Source: Ralstonia insidiosa
GTDB lineage: Bacteria > Pseudomonadota > Gammaproteobacteria > Burkholderiales > Burkholderiaceae
Reading direction: 5' to 3'
DNA: 41,992 bases
NCBI RefSeq assembly: GCF_008801405.1
Contig: NZ_VZPV01000007.1
Coordinates: 1 to 41,992 of the forward strand
In this document: piece after piece, positions 8,999-15,840 of the stretch
Numbering within the stretch: position 1 is the stretch's first letter
How the letters are laid out: the number at the start of each line of letters is the position of its first letter
Notes under the pieces: model-generated
What the model was told of the DNA's origin: nothing
The model's database searches: none
The model's input: only the letters and a program-made list of their open reading frames with translations
Made by a program: the position numbers and the translations under genes

Positions 8999-9031
8999 CG
9001 TGCTTTATTTTCCGTTTTCTGAGACGACCCC
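8994..9031 (-). repeat. Right 38-bp terminal inverted repeat of the mer transposon
   Basis: Exact reverse complement of 385-422, overlapping the tnpA stop codon. The next five bases (ATGCA) are not a copy of those left of 385. Confidence 0.95.
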
Positions 9032-9220
9032 ATGCAGGCGGTCCTGGATCGCTGGTCGAACCGCCGCCAGGTCATTCCACCGGAACTGATCGGGAAGATT
9101 GCGCCCACCAGGCTGGAGAGCATCAACTTGCGGGGTGTGTTTCGCTTCCCGGTTGACCGCTATGCTGACCAAATCCTGCCTTCGCGGCCAAATGCATCGA
9201 TAACTGGCACCAATGGATGA
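9032..9220 (+). pseudogene. Fragment, probable C-terminus of a second Tn3-type transposase
   Basis: The frame reads QAVLDRWSNRRQVIPPELIG, then KIAPTRLESINLRGVFRFPV, which resembles the C-terminal end of Tn3-family transposases (pattern PPELI..P.R.E.INL.G...). It is cut on the left by the mer transposon end at 9031 and followed by the terminal repeat at 9237-9363. The apparent ATG at 9032 is therefore not a real start. The family call rests on motif resemblance only. Confidence 0.5.
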
Positions 9221-9236
9221 AACCGACCACGGTTTG

Positions 9237-9363
9237 ACGCCACGAATCGCAGATTTGAAAGTGAACAGGAAAGTCAATGAAATCAACGATCTACCAACAC
9301 CACCTCCGCGCCAGTGCTAGCTTTTCGTACCGTCACTTATTGCACTGAAAACGAGGAGACCCC
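9237..9363. repeat. Terminal segment of a Tn3-family transposon, right copy
   Basis: Direct repeat of 1-127. On the minus strand the edge reads GGGGTCTCCTCGTTTTCAG. It abuts a disrupted ISL3-type transposase reading frame at 9364, which suggests that this element inserted into that gene. Confidence 0.6.
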
Positions 9364-9532
9364 TAAGGAGGGCGGTGGGTAGCTTCTTGAACGGCTCGAG
9401 CCGACAGCGCCGCGCCCAGCTCAGCCAGGCCCTGAGGTCGGATGCGGCCTGTTCGATGCTGTTGTGCGCTGTGGCCCGTGCGTACACCGCGCGCAGCGCC
9501 ATCTTCAGCCGCCACGCCCGCGCGCTCTTGAG
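9364..9532 (-). pseudogene. ISL3-type transposase, internal fragment
   Basis: On the minus strand the frame reads LKSARAWRLKMALRAVYARA, then later WARRCRLEPFKKL, a pattern found near the C-terminus of ISL3-family transposases (SR.EPF.K). Both ends are cut by transposon termini: the Tn3-type end at 9363 and the miniature element end at 9533. It is non-functional. Confidence 0.65.
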
Positions 9533-9820
9533 GGGGACGTCTCAGAAAACGGAAAATAAAGTACGTTAAGCCATTGGCATGGCCACCGCTCTCGCAAACG
9601 ATCATTTTCAAGAAGCCACCGTGAGAATGCGGGCCGCGCCAGTGCTGGCCTTGTCCGTCCCGTTCTCGAAAACCGCTCTCGAATCGAGCCGCCGAGACTG
9701 CCGAGTTTCGAGAACAGCCGAAACGCCGCTTCCAGCGGCAGACGCCACACGCAAAGCCGCGCCGTTGCTGGATCGAGCATTCCTTAGCGTGCTTTAAATT
9801 CCGTTTTCTGAATCGACCCC
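9533..9820. mobile_element. 288-bp miniature element with Tn21-like 38-bp ends (TIME-like)
   Basis: Inverted repeats of 38 bp at 9533-9570 and 9783-9820 share the core TCAGAAAACGGAA with the mer transposon ends, with a few differences (GGGGACGTC at the left, GGGGTCGATTCAG at the right). The 212 bp between them hold no gene but include an inverted pair GTTCTCGAAAAC / GTTTCGAGAAC. Tn3-derived miniature elements (TIMEs) are known from Pseudomonas and can be moved by a related transposase. Its own flanks, TTGAG and TGTTC, do not match. Confidence 0.7.
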
Positions 9821-9825
9821 TGTTC
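9821..9825. repeat. Target-site duplication TGTTC, right copy
   Basis: TGTTC here equals the five bases left of the mer transposon (380-384). It indicates that 385-9820 entered the backbone as one unit. Confidence 0.7.
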
Positions 9826-10400
9826 AGCAAAAAAATCGACCGCACAGAACGCGCTACAAGCGATTTTTCCGGGTGTCCGAGGGGTCAGGGCTGGCCAATG
9901 GTCAGAAAACGCCGTAGCGGGCCTCCTGCGCGGCCATTTCAGCCCTTTTAAGCCTTCATGCCCATCGCGGAAGGCTTCGCCCCTCCCTTTTGAAGACTTT
10001 TTGACGGTTGTGTAGCAGGGACGGTCTTCCACGGCGCGCAGCGCGCCCGGTTGAGCGGCCGGCGCGGCCGTAGGACGCGGCGGGCGTGATTTATCCGGTG
10101 TCTTAGCGCCCGTAGGGTGCCCCGCTTGCGGGGCAGGTCAGGACGGCCGCTTGCGGACGGCCTGAGCCGCTTAGACCGTGGTTGCAGGGCGGTGGAGCAC
10201 CCCCGCCCGGCGCAGCCGGGCTTTGTAAGCACTCGCGCCAAGGGCGCGCACGACTTGGGGTGAGGCCGAAGGCCGAGGGGCAAAGCCCCTGGGGGGATGG
10301 GAGGACGGCGAAGCCGGCCGGGAGGGTTCGAGAAGGGGGGGCACCCCCCTTCGGCGGCGTTAAAACGTTAAATAAGAAGGCGTTAAAACGCGCGCGCGTG
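9826..10400. other. GC-rich non-coding region left of oriV
   Basis: No credible gene. The DNA is rich in short palindromes: GTGCCCCGCTTGCGGGGCA (10119-10137), GCCCGGCGCAGCCGGGC (10206-10222), GAGGCCGAAGGCCGAGG and GGGGCAAAGCCCC. The GCCCGGCGCAGCCGGGC palindrome recurs near 38480. A role in origin structure, replication termination or as a small RNA source is possible but not shown. Confidence 0.5.
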
Positions 10401-10800
10401 TTACGCTGTGGATAAGCTGTCGTAAGTCCTTGTCGCGTAAGACTTTTTCCAAGTGGCATGTACGCCGATAGACGAGAAAGCTGTACGCCGATAGACGAGA
10501 AAAACGTACCGCGATAGACGAGTGTTTGTACGTCGATAGACGAAACGGCCGGTTTTTCTGTGGATAAGTAGCCAAATGTACGCCGATAGACGAGTGTTTT
10601 TGGCAGTATCGGATGCTTTCAGCGTGGCAGCAAAAAAGGCGTTTTCGGATGCTTCCGGGCTAAAAATCCAATGCTGACGCGGGTTTTTCGGTAGTTTTGT
10701 CGCACAGGGGTGTGCGGTGATAGACGAGTAAACCGTACCGCGATAGACGAATTCGCGCAGTTTGGCAAGAAGGCGAAATGTACGCCGATAGACGAGTCCG
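10401..10800. other. oriV: oriV, iteron-type replication origin
   Basis: Eight direct repeats with core GATAGACGA lie at 10461, 10484, 10507, 10529, 10579, 10713, 10736 and 10781, each about 16 bp long (consensus TACGCCGATAGACGAG). Neighbours within a cluster are 22-23 bp apart, two helical turns, as for initiator binding sites. Perfect DnaA boxes (TGTGGATAA) occur at 10407-10415 and 10559-10567. An AT-rich stretch with CGTTAAAACG repeats lies at 10360-10390. RepA, encoded next door, is the expected iteron-binding protein. Confidence 0.9.
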
Positions 10801-10888
10801 GGCCGGCGCTGGCCAGGGGGCCACGATGGGCGGTTGAGGCTCTGCCGGTGGTCAAGCTGGGGCAGTGCGGCGAGCCTCTGCATGGGCG

Positions 10889-11851
10889 TCAGGCCAGCTT
10901 TTTTTGCAAGAAGTAGGACACCCAGGACAGCTTGCCGGCCTTGTTGGCCTCGCATACCAGTTTGGCGTTATCGCGGGTCATGATGACCAGCTTGTTGGGC
11001 TTCACGGACTCGTCGAGGAACATCCGGTAGTCGGGCAATGGGTCGCGCTCCACGATTTCCTTGATCTCCTGCTTGAAGCGGCGCAAGGTCTGCGAGCTGC
11101 CCGTTTTCTCCAGCAGCAACGGCAAGCTGATTTCCCACCATGCCTTATCGCCGCAGTGCTTGCGGGCCAGCTCGTACAAGCGGCGTTCCAGGGCTTGGCC
11201 AAGGCTGAAGTAGTCGGGGTGTAGCGTGAGGATGTCGAAGTCCATTGCGGCCCGGTAGAGCCATTCAGAAATTGTCAGTTCCAACTCCAGCGCGCCCTTG
11301 CCGTTCTTCGTCCAGGTCGTCACGCGGTAGTCTTCGATCAAGCCGAAGCCTTCGAGCTGTTCCTTCTCGTTCGTCTTGACGTTCGTTTCAATGGTGGTGC
11401 CCTTCAAGCGCCGGCACATGTCCACCACGCGCTCGTAGGCCGCGCCTCCGGTGCTGCGGCGCGTTCCCAGCAGAAACGGGTACACGTCCACGCGGACACG
11501 GCGCGAAACCTTGATGCCAGCATCGTGCCCTCGCACGATCTGGCTGATGCAGTAGATCAGGATGTCTTTGTCGAAGACTGTAGCCGCGCCCACAGCGGAC
11601 GGGATGATGCGAATGCTCCGGCCTGCACGCGAATAGACGCGGATGCGCGTGTCGCGGTTCTTTGACAGGGAGAAGATGGGGTACTCCATTGAGGACACAT
11701 CATCTTTAACGGGCCAATCATGGATCGCCTCAAGCACCACAAACAGGTCAGGTTGCACGGCGCTGGCCAGGATGTTCCCACTTGCCGGCTCATCGCCTCG
11801 CCCAAGTGGAAAAAGTGTTGCGCTTTCGCTGTCTGTGTTATGATGGGACAT
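10889..11851 (-). CDS. repA: RepA, plasmid replication initiator (RPA family)
   Basis: This 320-residue protein resembles the 'replication initiator protein A' family of broad-host-range plasmids, for example in KNRDTRIRVYSRAGRSIRII and in GQALERRLYELARKHCG. It would bind the iterons at 10461-10796 and recruit host replication proteins. The start at 11851 is preceded by AAGGAGC. Its 3' end lies about 90 bp from the last iteron. The leader holds a 15-base motif shared with two other leaders (see 11902). Confidence 0.88.
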   Translation of the reverse strand: MSHHNTDSESATLFPLGRGDEPASGNILASAVQPDLFVVLEAIHDWPVKDDVSSMEYPIFSLSKNRDTRIRVYSRAGRSIRIIPSAVGAATVFDKDILIYCISQIVRGHDAGIKVSRRVRVDVYPFLLGTRRSTGGAAYERVVDMCRRLKGTTIETNVKTNEKEQLEGFGLIEDYRVTTWTKNGKGALELELTISEWLYRAAMDFDILTLHPDYFSLGQALERRLYELARKHCGDKAWWEISLPLLLEKTGSSQTLRRFKQEIKEIVERDPLPDYRMFLDESVKPNKLVIMTRDNAKLVCEANKAGKLSWVSYFLQKKLA

Positions 11852-11901
11852 TCATTGCTCCTTATGTGTCTCTTGCTGCCAAGCGGGTTGATCCGTTAGG
11901 G

Positions 11902-11916
11902 GTTGATGATGGTCTT
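11902..11916 (-). promoter_or_regulatory. Shared leader motif, repA copy
   Basis: On the minus strand this reads AAGACCATCATCAAC, 51 nt before the repA start. The identical 15-mer lies before the gene at 15666, and a one-mismatch 14-base copy before the gene at 41732. Function unknown. Confidence 0.45.
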
Positions 11917-11921
11917 TGAAG

Positions 11922-11951
11922 TGCCCGGCCTGCTCGCCGGGCATTTTCTTT
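11922..11951. terminator. Hairpin GCCCGGC...GCCGGGC between antitoxin gene and repA
   Basis: GCCCGGC CTGCTC GCCGGGC is a 7-bp stem followed on the plus strand by ATTTTCTTTT. The T-run faces the plus strand while all nearby genes run on the minus strand, so it may be a plus-strand terminator or a leader hairpin (attenuator) upstream of repA. Confidence 0.45.
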
Positions 11952-11964
11952 TGTGCGTTCCGAT

Positions 11965-12276
11965 TCATGCCGTGGCATGGTGCTGGCCGACTGGCTGCAC
12001 CGCCAAGCGCAGGCCCAGCGCCTTGAGCACGGCAGACAGGCTGCGCAGCTCCGGGTTGCCCTGGGGCGACAGCGTGCGGTAGAGCTGGTTGGCATTCAGC
12101 TCGGTTTCTTTGGCGATAGCGCGCACGCCACCGCGCGCTTGAGCCATCTGGCGCAGCGCCACCAGTAGATCGGCCGGTTCTCCATCCAGGAGAAGCTGGT
12201 TTAGGTACTCGGCCGCAAAAGCCGGGTCTTCCTTGAACAGTTCGGCCATTGCTTCGTCGTGGCTTCGATCCTTCAT
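11965..12276 (-). CDS. HigA-like antitoxin
   Basis: The 103-residue product (from MKDRSHDEAM) looks like the antitoxin of RelE/HigB-type addiction modules, with a helix-turn-helix in ALRQMAQARGGVRAIAKETE followed by the conserved LYRTLSPQGNPELRSLSAVL. It would neutralise the toxin encoded just upstream and repress the pair. The start overlaps the toxin stop (ATGA, 12273-12276) and has GGAGG in front. A longer frame to 12303 exists but lacks this site. Confidence 0.85.
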   Translation of the reverse strand: MKDRSHDEAMAELFKEDPAFAAEYLNQLLLDGEPADLLVALRQMAQARGGVRAIAKETELNANQLYRTLSPQGNPELRSLSAVLKALGLRLAVQPVGQHHATA

Positions 12277-12602
12277 GCTGACCTCCGTTGCCAGTCTTTC
12301 CAAAACCCAATCGCGCGCTCGATGTCGGCGTCCTGGGTGCCTTTGTCACCGCCGCATAGCAGTAGAACTACCACCGCGCCCGCCATCGCGTAATAGACGC
12401 GGTAGCCGGGGCCTTGGTCGATTCGCAGCTCCCACACACCTTCGCGGCAGGGCTTGTGATCGCCAAAGTTCCCCGCCTCAATGCGGCCCACGCGCCTGAC
12501 CACCTGGCCTTTTGCAATCGGGTCGCGCAGCTTCTTCAGCCACTCTTGAAACGGGTCGTGCTCGTCCTCGGTGATGTAGTGCCGAACGGTGAACATGTCC
12601 AT
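12273..12602 (-). CDS. HigB/RelE-type toxin (Gp49-like)
   Basis: This product of about 109 residues matches the 'addiction module killer' branch of the RelE superfamily: FQEWLKKLRDPIAKGQVVRR, GVWELRIDQGPGYRVYYA, VVLLLCGGDKGTQ. Such toxins cleave mRNA on ribosomes. The toxin-first order is typical of higBA. I start at MDMFTVRHY (12602); MFTVRHY (12596) is possible. Confidence 0.85.
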   Translation of the reverse strand: MDMFTVRHYITEDEHDPFQEWLKKLRDPIAKGQVVRRVGRIEAGNFGDHKPCREGVWELRIDQGPGYRVYYAMAGAVVVLLLCGGDKGTQDADIERAIGFWKDWQRRSA

Positions 12603-12606
12603 ATTA

Positions 12607-12620
12607 TCGTTTATAAACGA
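12607..12620. promoter_or_regulatory. Palindromic operator of the toxin-antitoxin pair
   Basis: TCGTTTATAAACGA is a perfect 14-bp palindrome just upstream of the toxin start. It fits a site for autoregulation by the HigA-like antitoxin. Confidence 0.65.
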
Positions 12621-12669
12621 CAAAGGCGCAAGGGAGCACCCTGCGCCTCGTCTTGGTTGATCGCGTAGG

Positions 12670-13047
12670 TCATGGCGCGGCCACCAATAACTTGGCGGCC
12701 TTGCGCACGGCGTTCGTGGCCTTATCCAGCGCCTCGGCGCATCTGGCCGCGTCGTCGCACCCTTTCATTGCCTCGGCCAAGGCGGCCAGCTCCAAGGCCA
12801 AGGTTTCAGGAAGATCCAGCTCCACGCGAATGGAACTCACGCCCGGCGTCGTAGTTTTCTTGTATGCCCGCTCGATAGTGGCCACGGCTCCGCTGACACG
12901 TTGCTTGCTCATACCGTACTCGGTGGCCACGTCCACTTGGGCGCGTCCATCCACCAACACGGCGCGCGCCATTTCACGGGCTTGGTCGCCCATGCGGGTG
13001 TCGGCGGCAGCGCGGTCAAAGGCTTGCGGGGTAAGGCGTTTCAGTCT
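12670..13047 (-). CDS. KorA/TrfB-like transcriptional repressor
   Basis: The 125-residue product starting MRLKRLTPQAFDRAA resembles KorA (TrfB) of IncP plasmids: a MARAVLVDGRAQVDVATEYG segment then MSKQRVSGAVATIERAYK, a helix-turn-helix at about residues 36-58. KorA is a small global repressor of plasmid replication and partition genes. It lies downstream of the korB- and incC-like genes. The 21-25-bp palindromes over promoters at 15820, 17512 and 41852 are candidate targets. The frame opens at 13068, but the second ATG fits the family. Confidence 0.8.
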   Translation of the reverse strand, partial: RLKRLTPQAFDRAAADTRMGDQAREMARAVLVDGRAQVDVATEYGMSKQRVSGAVATIERAYKKTTTPGVSSIRVELDLPETLALELAALAEAMKGCDDAARCAEALDKATNAVRKAAKLLVAAP

Positions 13048-13076
13048 CATTGGGGCCGTCCGGTGCATCAGCGCGG

Positions 13077-13090
13077 TTTCGCGCGCGAAA
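13077..13090. promoter_or_regulatory. 14-bp palindrome (candidate KorB-like operator)
   Basis: TTTCGCGCGCGAAA, between the korB-like and korA-like genes. One of eight copies in the plasmid backbone. Confidence 0.6.
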
Positions 13091-13130
13091 GTTGAAAGAG
13101 AGGCGGCCAGCGGCCGCCCTCATAGAGAGG

Positions 13131-14423
13131 TCAGAAACGCCAGCCTTCCGGCATGTCGGGAGAGGCATTCCGGCCAGCGCCCTCGATGTCGGGATGCAGT
13201 TCTTCCCACAACTGCGCCGGCGTCTTGTCCTTCAGCTCGCCCTGGAGCTTCTTCAGGTACATGACAGCCCGCTCCGGGCCGATGCCTTCCAGCATCGGCA
13301 AGGTCATGGACAGGAACCCTTGCCACAGCACCCACTCGGTTTCGTGCATGTTGTGGCCCAGCGTGGTCATGTGGGTTTTCATGCTGAAGAACTGCGCCTG
13401 ATTGGCTTCGCCCCACTCGAAGGTTTCTTCCCGCAGCGACAGCAGCTTTTCGTTGGCTCGCTCCTTCTCGGCGGCGGCCTTCTGCTCCGGGGTCAGCTCC
13501 ATCGTCGGGAGGGCTTGCTGGCCGCGTCCCGAGGCGACGGCCGGGGCCGGTGCGGGGTCTTGGCCGCCGTCCTCGTCCTGGTCGCCGGCATCAGCTCCAG
13601 CAGCCGCACGCTCGGCATCCCGCTTGCGCTGTTCTTCCAGCCATGCAGGCGTCTTCTCCGGGGCCTTGTCGCCGGCCTTCTTGGCGTTGTCCAGCTCGAT
13701 GCGGCGCTGGGCCAGATCGTCTTGCTGCTGCTTCCATGCCTTCATTCTGGCCAGCGTGTTGCGGGCTTCGTCGCGCGACAAGGGCAAGCCCTCGTTCATG
13801 CGGTGAGAGAGGCGCGAAAACTCGGTGTGCGTGTCCTCGATGTCGTAAATCTGGTTGAGGCAGTGAAGCACCTCGAAGTCGCCGCACAGATCGTTCTCCA
13901 GCAGCTCGCGCACCGGGTCTGCATAGCGGCGCACAGCCATGCGCTTGCTAACCCATGCCTCGCCACGGTTCCAGATCGTCATGGCTTCCTTGGTGCCGTA
14001 CAGCTCCACGTCTTCGATCACGCCCATTGCTTCCTCGTAGGCGGTCAGGTCGTCGCGGTCGTTGTTCTCCGTGACTTGCAAACGGCGGATTTGCAGCTCG
14101 GTCAACCCCTTCTTGATGATGACGGGCACCTTGACCAGCCCAGCCAGCGGCGCGGCGCGGTAGCGGCGCTCCCCGACGATGATGCGGTAGCGGCCGTCCG
14201 CTTCTTCATGCACCACCAGCGGCTCGATGATGCCGTTCAGCTTGAAGCTCTCGGCCAGTTCCTCCAGGTTGCGGAACGTCTTGCGAACCTGCTTGACGCT
14301 GTAGATGCGCGCCAGTTCGATTTCGGCGTCGGCCGGCTGCACCGGCTTGACGGCGATCTGAGCCACGGCGGACAGCTTGCCCAGGTTGAGGCCGGGCTTT
14401 TTGTTGGTTGCGGTTGCGGTCAT
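13131..14423 (-). CDS. KorB/ParB-like partition and repressor protein
   Basis: The 430-residue product has a ParB N-terminal domain (SVKQVRKTFRNLEELAESF, then GERRYRA at residues 84-90) followed by a helix-turn-helix region (LTAYEEAMGVIEDVELYGTK, WVSKRMAVRRYADPVREL) and a charged C-terminal part. ParB/KorB proteins bind palindromes, load as clamps and act with ParA in segregation; KorB also silences promoters. The start at 14423 lies 13 bp after the ParA-like gene. The dispersed TTTCGCGYGCGAAA palindromes are plausible binding sites. Confidence 0.88.
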   Translation of the reverse strand: MTATATNKKPGLNLGKLSAVAQIAVKPVQPADAEIELARIYSVKQVRKTFRNLEELAESFKLNGIIEPLVVHEEADGRYRIIVGERRYRAAPLAGLVKVPVIIKKGLTELQIRRLQVTENNDRDDLTAYEEAMGVIEDVELYGTKEAMTIWNRGEAWVSKRMAVRRYADPVRELLENDLCGDFEVLHCLNQIYDIEDTHTEFSRLSHRMNEGLPLSRDEARNTLARMKAWKQQQDDLAQRRIELDNAKKAGDKAPEKTPAWLEEQRKRDAERAAAGADAGDQDEDGGQDPAPAPAVASGRGQQALPTMELTPEQKAAAEKERANEKLLSLREETFEWGEANQAQFFSMKTHMTTLGHNMHETEWVLWQGFLSMTLPMLEGIGPERAVMYLKKLQGELKDKTPAQLWEELHPDIEGAGRNASPDMPEGWRF

Positions 14424-14435
14424 GTCCTTGTCCTT

Positions 14436-15218
14436 TTAGATCGCGGCTTTGTCGAAAATCTGGTTGCACACCGCTTTCATTTCGCGGGCGGCCAGGATTT
14501 GGCTTTCGCCGCTTTGCACGCGCCACACCGGCCGATCCTTGGCGTACTGCGTGGCTGCGCGGTCGTAAAGCACCCCTTCCATCACCACCTCGCCCAGCTC
14601 GTCGCGCAGTTGCTCCAGGGCGTTGCGGTCGAAGGCGCGGCGGGTATTGACGCGGTTGGCCAGCAGGCCCAGCGTCACAAGGTCGGCGTTCCATTCCAGT
14701 TGCTGCACGCGCGCAATGTCTTCAAACAGGTCGCCCAGGCCGTCGATGGCGTCTTGATCCATCGTGCAGGGGCACACCACGAAGTCAGCGGCGATCAGCG
14801 CGGCATACAGCGGATTCCCCAGCGTCGGGGCCGTGTCGATGATGCACACGTCGAAGTCTTTGGCCAGCTTGGCAAGCGCAGCGCGCGGGGCGTGCAGGTC
14901 TTCCAGCGGGCGGCTGGCCACGTCCACCAGCTCGCGGTCAGCAGCCACCAGCGCAGCGGACTCCCCGCACGGAAGCGGTTGCAGTTCGATGGCCTCTCCG
15001 TCGAACAAGGCGCTACCCGTCAGCGATTGCAGCTCGTCGCCCTGGTCGCCCACGGTACGCTCGCGCAGTGCCCGGAGGGTCTTGCTGAAGTTCTTTTGCG
15101 GATCGAGGTCAACGCACAGGACGCGCAAGCCGCGCTCGATGGCGAAGAAAGCCAGGTTTCGGGCAACAGTGGTCTTGCCGACTCCGCCCTTCTGGTTGGC
15201 GATAGCGATGGTTTTCAT
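14436..15218 (-). CDS. IncC/ParA-like partition ATPase
   Basis: This 260-residue Walker-type ATPase drives plasmid partition with the ParB-like protein. It starts MKTIAIANQKGGVGKTT, with the deviant Walker A at residues 10-17, and contains the second motif in FDVCIIDTAP. I chose 15218 because the P-loop then lies at the very N-terminus, as in small ParA proteins. The gene is the middle member of a leftward operon starting at 15666. Confidence 0.92.
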   Translation of the reverse strand: MKTIAIANQKGGVGKTTVARNLAFFAIERGLRVLCVDLDPQKNFSKTLRALRERTVGDQGDELQSLTGSALFDGEAIELQPLPCGESAALVAADRELVDVASRPLEDLHAPRAALAKLAKDFDVCIIDTAPTLGNPLYAALIAADFVVCPCTMDQDAIDGLGDLFEDIARVQQLEWNADLVTLGLLANRVNTRRAFDRNALEQLRDELGEVVMEGVLYDRAATQYAKDRPVWRVQSGESQILAAREMKAVCNQIFDKAAI

Positions 15219-15246
15219 GATCGTTCGTCCTTTCCCTGGTTGTCGA

Positions 15247-15666
15247 TCAGGCCGCCACCGACACGTCGGCAGGCTGGAAGCACAGCTCAAAATTCACCAT
15301 GACTTGCAGCCAGTTCATAGCGAACATGTTGATTTGGGCGCGGCGCGGATTCACCGCACTGCCGCCCGTGTAGATCACCTGATAACCGAAGGTGTCTTCC
15401 ATCTCCAGCACCTCGGCCAGCTTGTTGGCCATATCCACACGCAGCTTGAGCCACGGCGCAGGCATTACCGTGCCCTTCTTCTGGTTGTCGTCGGCCAGCT
15501 CGATCAGGCGCATGTCACCCTCGGCGGCCGCAATGTGGCAATACACGGCCATGTCGTCAGGGATTCGCGGAGGGGCGCAGAAAACCGCACCAGCGCGGGC
15601 GGATTGCAGGCTGGGGATCAGGTCGGCCAGTCGGTCAAAGAGGCGGGCATAAACGGTAGTACGCAT
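15247..15666 (-). CDS. Hypothetical protein, first gene of the partition operon
   Basis: This 139-residue product is not recognised with confidence. It starts MRTTVYARLFDRLADLIPSL and contains FGYQVIYTGGSAVNPRRAQI. It has no membrane segment or signal peptide. AGGAG precedes the ATG at 15666; the frame extends upstream through the operators but without another good start. Because it leads the incC-korB-korA operon it may take part in copy or partition control. Confidence 0.75.
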   Translation of the reverse strand: MRTTVYARLFDRLADLIPSLQSARAGAVFCAPPRIPDDMAVYCHIAAAEGDMRLIELADDNQKKGTVMPAPWLKLRVDMANKLAEVLEMEDTFGYQVIYTGGSAVNPRRAQINMFAMNWLQVMVNFELCFQPADVSVAA

Positions 15667-15687
15667 GGTCAAAGCTCCTAAGTCATG

Positions 15688-15702
15688 TTGATGATGGTCT
15701 TC
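15688..15702 (-). promoter_or_regulatory. Shared leader motif, partition-operon copy
   Basis: Minus-strand AAGACCATCATCAAC, identical to the copy upstream of repA, 22 nt before the ATG at 15666. Confidence 0.45.
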
Positions 15703-15715
15703 GGTGGATCGTCCC

Positions 15716-15729
15716 TTTCGCGTGCGAAA
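15716..15729. promoter_or_regulatory. 14-bp palindrome variant (candidate KorB-like operator)
   Basis: TTTCGCGTGCGAAA, in the leader of the partition operon between the promoter at 15808-15835 and the first gene. Confidence 0.6.
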
Positions 15730-15807
15730 GATCGGTTCAGCGCCCCACTGTCTGCTCACAGTTGTTTCCGGGGTTCATCGGCCGTCCATCCGCTGCCGAT
15801 GAGTTGA

Positions 15808-15840
15808 ATTCTACCATAAAACTATTGACGGTCAATAGTT
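15808..15840 (-). promoter_or_regulatory. Promoter with 21-bp palindromic operator, partition operon
   Basis: Read on the minus strand, -35 TTGACC (15830-15835) and -10 TAGAAT (15808-15813) are 16 bp apart. A perfect 21-bp palindrome with half-site AACTATTGAC covers 15820-15840 and therefore the -35 box. The site overlaps the 3' end of the primase gene. It is probably repressed by the KorA-like protein (inference). Confidence 0.75.

Larger units (their letters stand above)
385..9031 (+). mobile_element. Tn21-type mercury resistance transposon (8,647 bp)
   Basis: Perfect 38-bp terminal inverted repeats (385-422 and 8994-9031) enclose merR, merTPCADE, an EAL-domain gene, a res region, tnpR and tnpA. 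This gene order, the merC gene and the 988-residue transposase place it in the Tn21/Tn501 subgroup of Tn3-family transposons. It carries no integron. The immediate flanks TGTTC and ATGCA do not form a direct repeat, so this inner copy did not arrive here as a simple insertion. Confidence 0.95.

Noticed and set aside
385..9031. Integron insertion in the mer transposon as in Tn21
   Set aside because: The EAL gene is uninterrupted and neither intI nor gene cassettes are present.
10461..10796. CRISPR array
   Set aside because: The repeats are short with degenerate flanks and 22-23-bp phasing, there are no unique spacers of constant length and no cas genes; these are replication iterons.
11862..12095. 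77-residue minus-strand frame between repA and the antitoxin gene
   Set aside because: It overlaps the antitoxin gene in another frame and runs through the hairpin at 11922; no ribosome site or motif.
13050..15302. 750-residue plus-strand open frame opposite korB/incC
   Set aside because: It is a shadow of the korB- and incC-like genes on the minus strand; composition is unlike a protein and no motif is seen.
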